Positions 56,886 through 64,000 of a stretch of DNA of 64,000 bases are shown one piece after another. Under the pieces are notes generated by a model. The model did not search any database and was not told the DNA's origin. It saw nothing but the letters and a program-made list of their open reading frames with translations. Each line of letters begins with the position of its first letter. Position 1 is the first letter of the stretch. This DNA is from Cladophialophora immunda (taxonomy: Eukaryota; Ascomycota; Eurotiomycetes; Chaetothyriales; Herpotrichiellaceae): contig NW_015622547.1 of NCBI RefSeq assembly GCF_000835495.1, positions 1,426,001 through 1,490,000 of the forward strand. Reading direction: 5' to 3'. The position numbers were made by a program, and so were the translations under genes.

Positions 56886-58407
56886 TTAATGCAGGATTAC
56901 TGTCTTCAAGAGCTTCCGGCCTTGCTTGTCTTTTAAGTTATAGCAAGTTTCGAATGCTTCAAGTGCATCCTTGAAGTTAAAAGTGTGGCTTACAAGGCTT
57001 TTCACGTCGATTAACCCTTTGTCTATCAAGTATACTGCTTCTTCGAAACAGTTCGCGGTGTATCTGATGGTTCCTGGGTGCGGCCTGGTTAGCAGATCGA
57101 AGAAAGTCAGAACATGGAAGTGAGGAATACCTCGGACGTTGAGTTGTTTGATGCAAACCTCCATCATGTTGATTTCGGGGTGCTTTCCTCGGTACATGCC
57201 CACTTGGACATCTACAAGATCACTCGTCAGTTTCTATAACCGGGCACAAAGACACAAGGGGATACACACATGTTCCACCAGGTCTACAAAGCTTGATACC
57301 AAGCTGCATGCATTCCTCGGCCCCTGCTGCCTCAATGCAGACGTCGAATCCGCGGTGAAGGCCTGGCACAGATTCCAGGATATCTTTACTCACACGACTG
57401 ACGTATGCGTTGTTGCTCTCCTCCGGATCTCGAGGTGGATTCTGAAAGACGAAGTCGGCACAATACTCCTTCGCGAACTCGGCTCGGTGAGGTTGCTTCT
57501 CGAAAACCACCACATTTGCAGCGCCGTATCTAGATTCACGCGTTTTGTCAGCAGTGGTGGACAACCCGCGGGTCCGTTGCATTGAGCAAAGAGTATACGT
57601 ACGCCTTGGCCATAGCTCCCAAAAGCAGACCAATGCAGCCTCCGCCCAGGATCATGACATTCTGAAGTGCCCTGAGGTCGGCTTGCTGGGACATTTGCAA
57701 ACATATCGCCAAGGGCTGGATCAAACCGGCTTCCGTCCACGAGATCTTAGGTGTCAAGCGGACTAGCTGGATCTCGGGGACAACTTTCAAGGTTGCGCAG
57801 CCACCATCAACACCCGGTGTACCGTTGTACCGGGTATTGGGGCATAAATTGGGCCGACCTCTGGTACAATCTAGACACCTTCACAGCTTCAGCTCCTTTT
57901 CTCAAGCCTTTTGCCCACCAATGCTGGCGTCTTGCATAGACACTTACTTCAGACATGTCAGACCAGGCTTGATTGCTATTCTGTCTCCTTCTTGCCAGCT
58001 GGTGACATCAGGACCGACGCCTATGATCTCGCCAGCGCATTCATGACCCATTACGTAGGGGCTTGGTGCTTTCACTCCAAGTGCGCTTCCATGTTTCCAA
58101 AGATGGATCTATTCTCGATATTTGTCAGTTAACCAGTAGAAAGTGCGTACACCAGAAACTTCCCCCAGCTGATCATCTTTGGAACCAACGAAACAGTCAG
58201 AGAAGTTCTCGGGGAAAAAGATTTGGAGCTCACGTCGCTACCACAAATGCCAGTAACTTTCACCCGCACCAACACCGATCCAGAGGGAATTATTGGTTTC
58301 TTGTTAACCGACGCTGGAAGAATGAGAGGATATTCCCTGAGATCAAGGCTGTTTATGTCGTCCATCAGAACCGCCTCATTATGAAGTTCGATGGTTGCCT
58401 GGGCCAT
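56886..58407 (-). CDS. Zinc-dependent medium-chain dehydrogenase (sorbitol/xylitol dehydrogenase-like)
   Basis: Five exons join in phase on the minus strand: 58407-58234, 58108-57948, 57878-57603, 57529-57270 and 57211-56886, for 398 residues. Catalytic zinc ligands are in VTGICGSDIHLWKHG (Cys) and VMGHECAGEI (His-Glu). The structural zinc loop GLTCLKCLDCTRGRPNLC has its four cysteines. The NAD site is MILGGGCIGLLLGAMAKA, followed by VVFEKQPHRAEFA. The structural-zinc loop appears only after removing the 69-base intron 57879-57947. It resembles polyol and 2,3-butanediol dehydrogenases, and would oxidise a secondary alcohol. TATTCCGGC lies about 105 bases upstream. An upstream in-frame extension exists but the ATG at 58407 fits the family start. 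Confidence 0.88.
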
Positions 58408-58767
58408 GGTGAATATGTGTGATCTAGAGTTGACCGAAGAGCGTACAACAGAGCGAAGCTGACGTTGCAAACGAAATCAGTCGACTTATGACCTATCAGT
58501 ACCCCCGCAGTCATATTCCGGCAAGGAAAGTGGTTTCGCCGGTTTTAATTACCAGGCAGCAACACCATTTCGGGCGATGAGAGGCAACCTTTGGATACCC
58601 CTTAATTTCGTAACGCTTTTTCTAGTGCGCACTCAACTTCGATATTGCTTCCCTTTATACAGTCTTGGCATAAAAGGAAATGGCGAACTATCCTCGTGAT
58701 GAGGACCCTCACTAAGACGCAGGTACTTCTATGAACTCTCTGATCTATTGCTCCTCAATATCTCCAG
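58408..58767. promoter_or_regulatory. Promoter of the zinc dehydrogenase and 3' flank of BVMO 3
   Basis: ATATTCCGGC lies at 58513-58522. No coding sequence is visible in this 360-base spacer. Confidence 0.45.
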
Positions 58768-60721
58768 TCAGAGTAGAACTGGCACCGAAACACCATTAAC
58801 GACTTGACCTTGAGCTTCCGTCTCTTCTTCATCCTCAGGGTTTATGATGGGGGGCTTATCAACTGTGTCAAGATATTCTGTTGTCACTTTGTCTTCTTCC
58901 TGCGCTCGCGTCAAGCCTTTCCCAAACCATGAAAAGATATTTTCCGCAGTCTCGGGGAGGTATTCATAGTTGAAATCCTCCCATCGTGGATTCTCGAAGG
59001 CCACAACAGCGTGAATACAGGATCCAGGCCAGATGGTGATGACTCGGCCGTCTTCCTTGCCGCGCTTCATCCACGACTTGCAAGGTTGAGTGTAGATGGT
59101 CTTGGTAAAGTATTTGTCGACATGGTTGGTGAACATCCTCATCACCTCTGGCTTGATGTAAATGGCTTTGAGGTACTCCCGCTGTGCCTTCTGGATAGCT
59201 TTGATCATATATTCACAAGCACATTCGACTAAATGAACAAGACCACCGGTGCCAGGCGCACCATTTGGTCCGATAAATCGTAACATGTTGGGCATCTTGT
59301 TGGGGAAAATTCCAAAGTAAGCTTCGGGGATTGGATCCCACACTTCGTTCAGTGTAACCCCATCCTGACCAAGAATTGGTATGTCTTGCTTCAACGTGGT
59401 GTCAAATCCAGTAGCACAGATGATAATGTCCACATTCCGTTCTTTACCGTCTATCGTCTCGATGCCATTCGGAGTAAAGTGTTTAATTTTGGTATGGACG
59501 AAATTCACGTTGTCTTCAACCAGAGCCTCGAGATAACCTGGACCAGGAGTGAGGCGGCGGCATCCCGGTGGCCAGGAAGGCTCGAGTGCTTCCATGATCT
59601 CTGGTTTCTTCTCCAGTTTCTTTTTCATGGCTTCGTGGTTGATAAGCTGAAATTCTTTCTGGGTCGGAGTACCAAAAATCGTGATGAGAGCTGCCCCATT
59701 AACCGTTTTCTCGATCTTATGCCTCCACGCTAGGTAGGTCTTAGGGTCTTTTTTGAATGTTTCCAACTCCTCTTGAGAATGTCTGACTGTGAAAAGGCAT
59801 TAGTCTCATCGACCAAAGTCGACTGGTTCACACCTACAATTCCCAACAACGCCACGGATTTTAAGCTCATCACTCCCGAAACCAATAGGCGAGATCCATG
59901 TTTTCCCACTGAAGTAATGGTCCACTCGCTTGGCTACGGGTTGAATTTGAGGAAGGATCTGGATTCCAGAGGATCCGGCTCCTATCAAGGCAATATCTTT
60001 GCCCTTCATACTTTCGAGGGTGAGCTCCGGATCCCATTGGGCGGAATGGACCATTTTGCCCTTGAATGACTCGCGCCCAGGAATGTCCGGCCACTTCCAT
60101 TTGTTGAGGATACCTGTCGCTGAGACGTAGAAATCACAGGTATCAACGACAACCTAGAATCTATCAACAACAAATGAAGTCGAAAGGTTAGGGCATCAAG
60201 TTTACCTCTCCCGTGTCCAAATTTTCAAATTCAAGATCCCATTTTCCCGCGCCAGACCGCCAGGTTGCTCCTCGGAGCATGTGGCGGAACTTAGTGAACC
60301 TGTAGACCCCATACTTTCGTGCAACCCGCTGAAAGTATCTCTCAATCTCTGCACCTTCACAATAGTACTCGCTCCACTGTGTGTTGCTCTCGAATGTATA
60401 CTGATATGCCGCACTTGGCACATCGCATCTGACTCCTGGATACCTGCAAAGGCGATATCAGCTGGGAGTCCATTTTTGTACTTGCCGGCGGTCAAAACCA
60501 CCTCTTGCTTACCTATTTTCCCACCAGGTACCTCCCACATCCTCGTTCTTGTCGTATATAGTCAAGTGAAGATTCGGAATGCGTTGAGGGAATCTGATGC
60601 CAGCAAGAATTCCCGATAACCCTGCCCCGACTACAATGACTTTGATCGGTCGATAGTCGTCAATGCAGTGTTCCCAAAGAGGCGGTAAGCCCTGGGTGGT
60701 TTCGTTAGCGACGCTTCCCAT
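58768..60721 (-). CDS. Baeyer-Villiger-type flavin monooxygenase 3
   Basis: Four exons join in phase on the minus strand: 60721-60513, 60443-60206, 60153-59834 and 59782-58768, for 593 residues. The FAD motif VVGAGLSG starts near residue 31, followed by DVGGTWWENRYPGVRCDVPS. The BVMO fingerprint is FKGKMVHSAQW, the NADPH motif is LIGAGSSGIQ, and IICATGFDTTLKQDIPILG is the second conserved block. FIGPNGAPGTGG precedes the C-terminal domain, which closely parallels BVMO 1, including the SCIHAVVAFENPRWEDF segment. The ATG at 60721 is the first true ATG in frame. Activity is expected on cyclic or aryl ketones; substrate unknown. It lies immediately upstream of the zinc dehydrogenase on the same strand, suggesting an alcohol-ketone-ester sequence. 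Confidence 0.9.
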
Positions 60722-61165
60722 TGCCAATATAGTTTGTCCTATTCAAAAAATAATGGCGCTTTTCGAACTCAGAAAACTAAATTATTCGAATAATCCGTCT
60801 ATGGTCATCATTTTAATTAGAGCAGGTTCAAATTGTGTCATAACCCTGTTTAGGAACTCGGGATTTCCGATTCCTTCGGAATTTCTAGACACTCAGCGAA
60901 AGATGGACTGTAATTTTAATGGACACGGCCGCATATCGCGTGATAGTGGTGTCGAGTCATTGATCGTTCTGTAAGCGGATAAGTATCCGTAATTTCCGAA
61001 AGCTAGAAGACCCAGAACTACTATGAGTCGTATAAATTTTGTATACTGATCCATGAGCCCATCACATAAAATAATAAGTATCTAGAAGCTCGAGGCACCC
61101 TCCGAAGGAGCAGGCCACTATTCGATCTCTCCACCATAGCAATCTCCCCGGTACTGGCATCAAAG
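60722..61165. promoter_or_regulatory. Divergent promoter between BVMO 3 and the VOC gene, with inverted TTCCGA element
   Basis: ATTTCCGA at 60863-60870 and TTCGGAATTT at 60875-60884 form an inverted pair with a 4-base gap. AATTTCCGAAA follows at 60991-61001. This is the clearest palindromic form of the recurring element. Confidence 0.55.
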
Positions 61166-61740
61166 ATGACTCAGGTAGCACTCCCGCAATTAAATCAATG
61201 AGCGTAATGGCGCCCTAACAGCATTCTCACTACTAGCTCGGATCCAGGACTTTCAATCACAATATCAACCACATTGCTTTTGCGGTTCCAGACTGCGATC
61301 GTGCAGTAGAGTGGTATGGCAGTATACTGGGGTTTCGCCTGATAACGCGTATGAGCGTTGATCGGGAGGAGAATCCAGCCGACATCATCTTCGACATCTA
61401 TCCTAAAGAGTTACGGAAGGCGAAAATTGCTGTTATGACCGCCGGGAACGGTGTCGGTGTGGAATTCTTCGAGTTTATTGACCCGAAGATGACACAGGCT
61501 GCAGCGTTTGATATTACCCGTGGAGGGGTTTTCCATGTCGCTGTTACCGATCCACACCCGGAAGAACTATGCTCAAAGATTATAGCAGCAGGTGGGAAGA
61601 AGATTGGAAAACCGGTTTCTCCATTTCCACTCTCAGTGGATGGATTCAAGGACGGCGCGCTTTACCTGCAGGATCCATGGGGGAATACGATTGAAATCGT
61701 CAGCTGTAACCTTGAACTGCTTCTAGCAAACAGATCCTGA
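61166..61740 (+). CDS. VOC-superfamily (glyoxalase/dioxygenase fold) protein
   Basis: A 3-codon first exon (61166-61174, MTQ) is spliced to 61237-61740, giving 170 residues. The core has the VOC pattern: FNHNINHIAFAVPDCDRAV (metal-ligand His), WYGSILGFRLI, VGVEFFEFIDP, GVFHVAVTDPHPEEL (second His), and YLQDPWGNTIEIVSC with the terminal Glu ligand. Family members include glyoxalase I, ring-cleavage dioxygenases, epimerases and resistance proteins, so a precise role is not assignable. The position among BVMOs suggests an isomerase, lyase or detoxification step. The first exon depends on splice signals and could be wrong; the remainder is secure. Confidence 0.8.
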
Positions 61741-62238
61741 GTTTTTGGATCCCTGAATCTGTGCCTCAACTATTTTGTCTTTACCCTTTCTCTCGCTGCT
61801 CTACTTCAGTGTTCAATCGTGCGTAATGTGTTTTCGACGGCTTTGTGTACGGACGGCATTACATATCATGGTTGTGGAATCGGTGAAGCCGATGGCAAAT
61901 CAATGTACAAAGGTTGTGCGTGGCGTTTTCGTCTTTTGCAAAGCCGATAGTTTCATTGGCCCCCGCCCCCGCAAAACTGAGCACTCTCGCAAATGACGAA
62001 TAGCGAGGCATACCTCTTCAACCGGAAGGTCCTCGTAATGTGGGCCGTCCATTAGGTGTTGAATCGCATTTTTCACTTTGTTGGAAGCCTCTATACTGGC
62101 GGCTTTCGGAACCCTGCAAAGTCAGCAATACAGCTCGGAAACAAAGGGCTGAACTAAATTGACGGATTTATCTCGCCGTCTGATCCATGAGATCCTTGCA
62201 CAGAAGCTCTTTCTGCCAGCTTGCCAGCAATTACAACA
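61741..62238. other. Spacer with an unassigned minus-strand open segment
   Basis: The minus strand from about 62116 to 61894 is open and coding-like, starting after a TTTGCAG acceptor: VPKAASIEASNKVKNAIQHL, then MDGPHYEDLPVEEV followed by a GTATGC donor-like site. Further upstream on the minus strand IVVIAGKLAERASV is open as well and overlaps the start of BVMO 4. It could be the remnant of a gene of unknown family. A GC-box-like CCCCCGCCCCCGC tract lies near 61961. Confidence 0.3.
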
Positions 62239-64000
62239 ATGTCTTTCGGAGGTCATGATGAGATCTCGAAGCACGTCATATGTCTCATCATAGGAGGTGG
62301 GATGAGTGGCGTGTCGATGGGTGCTCATCTGATTTCACAGCGCGTTTTGAAGCATTCGGAGTTCCTCATTGTCGATCGACACGCCGATTACGGGGGTGTC
62401 TGGGAGGCAAACACATATCCCGGCGCCGCTTGCGACGTGCCGAGCCATGCGTACGTTATGCCTTTTTCTTTAAAAGCTGGTATGTAGCGAGTCTCCTCTC
62501 TACAGGAAAATGAGCCGAGATACTTAGTTGAAAGATAGATTGGACCAGAAAGTACGCCCCTCAAAAAGAGATCAAACAGTACTACGTGGAAATTGCAGAA
62601 CGCCATAAACTGCGCCAGAATACAGTGTTTAACACACGGGTGGTCGAGGCCCGATGGCACCAGGCCGATCTCATTTGGGATGTTTTAGTGGAGGATGTCA
62701 CCACGGGTAAGCTGAGCAGATGGAGAACCAATTCCATTGTCCATGCCGGCGGTCAATTCTGGAAGCCTAAATACGTCGATATTCCCGGGCGCGAAACCTT
62801 CAAAGGAGAACAGATACACACTGCAGAATGGCGACATGATATTGACTTGCATGGGAAGCGCATTGCCCTGATTGGGACGGGCCCCAGTGCAGCTCAAGTA
62901 GCACCGAAGATTCAGCCGATTGCCAGGCAGCTCAATGTTTATCAGAGGAGTGCGACCTATGTGATGCCTCGAGGGGATGATCCAGTGCCTGGCTGGAAGA
63001 AGACACTATTCGGCTGGGTTCCTGGTCTTCTTTGGTTGTATCACATGTGGTGGTATGTTGATGTATGGTTTCTACCTCCTCTTCTTCAATGGGGTATCTA
63101 GTTCCTAATTCGGGCTGACTGCAGACTGAAATGAGTAAACCCATGTGGCTTTCTGGAACAAAACGACATCAACAAGCCGGTGATTTTGCTCTTAAGCATC
63201 TGAAGGACCAAGTGAAGGACCCCGTGGTGCGCAGAAAGCTCACGCCGCGAAACCAATTCGGGTGCAAGCGAATACTCGTTCTTGACGACTGGTATGCAAT
63301 GTTCAACCAGCCAAACGTCGAATTGATCACCGACAAACCCATTCGAATCACGGAGAGAGGGATTATTTCGAAACCACCGCATGAACTTACGAAAGATCAG
63401 CTACAGGGCTTGCCCACCGGGGCCTATGATCTGAGGAATGAAGATCCTGAGGCTGTAGAGACCGAGAGAGAGGCTGACGTTATAATCTGGGGCACTGGTG
63501 AGTTCACGCATCGGCATTGATTGCAAACCAAAACATCTTCTTACTCGCCCCAGGTTTCGACATGAATGCTCAGGGTAGCCATTTTCAAGTTTACGGTGTA
63601 AATGGCATTAACCTGGAGAAGGTATGGGGGGACACCCCGAGAGCATATTACAGTACGTGATGAAACCTCAAAATGAAGCCTCTGTTAGCTTACTGTTTTC
63701 TAGGTGTGGGAGTGAGCAAGTTTCCCAACTTTATGCTCCTCATGGGTCCTAATGCGGCAAATTTCTGGTCCAACATTCCATTTTTAGTCCAGGTCCAGGT
63801 CAAATACAACTGTCAACTGGTGGCGCACATCAAGAAGCAGATCAACAAAGGTCCATATGGACTGTACATCAAACCCGAAGTTCAGTCGGCCTACAACGAC
63901 TGGATTCAGGCGAACATGGGTAACATTGCCATCTTGTCACCCAACTGTTCAAACTACTATAAGGTAGATCCCCTTTCATTCTATTGGCGCCATCTCCTGA
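62239..64000 (+). CDS. Baeyer-Villiger-type flavin monooxygenase 4 (partial, continues past window)
   Basis: The start at 62239 gives MSFGGHDEISKHV, then the FAD motif LIIGGGMSGVSMG (Gly19, Gly21, Gly24). Exons run 62239-62479, 62539 to about 63069, about 63123-63500, then two more from about 63554 and about 63704 that join as HAGGQFWKPK, FKGEQIHTAEW (the BVMO fingerprint), LIGTGPSAAQVAPKIQ, the IWGTGFDMNAQGSHF block and FPNFMLLMGPNAANFW. A donor-like GTAGAT follows SNYYK at about 63964, so at least one more exon lies outside. The fourth BVMO of the cluster; it resembles fungal FMO/BVMOs of about 560 residues. The donor after WWYVD (GTATGG) is the least certain junction. Confidence 0.85.

Noticed and set aside
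1..64000. CRISPR arrays, tRNA or rRNA genes, transposase genes
   Set aside because: No regularly spaced repeats, no clear tRNA A/B-box pair and no intact transposase motif were seen by eye.

Overview
The window is filamentous ascomycete DNA. Genes are split by many short introns (about 45-70 bases, with GTRNGT-like donors, CTRAY-like branch points and YAG acceptors). Typical Pezizomycotina families are present: an Msb1/Mug8-domain polarity protein, an RlmA-type MADS-box factor, Zn2Cys6 regulators and an A-T-R NRPS-like reductase. The dense set of Baeyer-Villiger-type monooxygenases and short-chain dehydrogenases resembles black-yeast/Chaetothyriales or other Eurotiomycete genomes. That placement is inference; no marker gene fixes the species.

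Left part (0-29 kb). A small catabolic-looking group comes first: an FAH-family hydrolase (minus), an FAD_binding_2/3-ketosteroid-dehydrogenase-like flavoprotein (plus, divergent) and a Zn2Cys6 regulator. Conserved housekeeping or signalling genes follow in long intergenic spacers: the Msb1/Mug8 protein, the MADS-box factor RlmA, a full-size ABCB transporter, a secreted GPI-type glycoprotein and a GC-rich Gfo/Idh/MocA oxidoreductase. From about 27.1 to 29.2 kb the minus strand carries decayed genes, including an NAD(P)-binding (NmrA-like) pseudogene.

Right part (29.5-64 kb) is the most interesting region, a dense accessory cluster. In order it holds a haloalkane-dehalogenase-like hydrolase with a complete catalytic pentad, a short Zn2Cys6 regulator, an NLR-type pseudogene, an SDR remnant, a lipocalin-like protein, a sugar-transporter-type MFS permease, an HSL-type alpha/beta hydrolase, an SDR, an adenylation-thiolation-reductase enzyme, BVMO 1, SDR 2, BVMO 2 (N-terminally extended), cyclase-family hydrolase 1, SDR 3, cyclase 2, SDR 4, a zinc-dependent dehydrogenase, BVMO 3, a VOC/glyoxalase-fold protein and BVMO 4, which runs off the right edge. 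SDR 2 and SDR 4 share all intron positions and phases, and the cyclases share most of theirs, so part of the cluster grew by duplication.

A plausible joint role (inference) is stepwise oxidation of a cyclic, perhaps terpenoid, alicyclic or halogenated substrate: alcohols to ketones (SDR/ADH), ketones to esters or lactones (BVMOs), ring or ester opening (cyclase-family and alpha/beta hydrolases), acid to aldehyde (A-T-R enzyme), and uptake or export by the MFS protein. A CGGAATT element recurs in several promoters of this region and may be the binding site of a cluster regulator. Whether the cluster is catabolic or biosynthetic cannot be decided from sequence alone.
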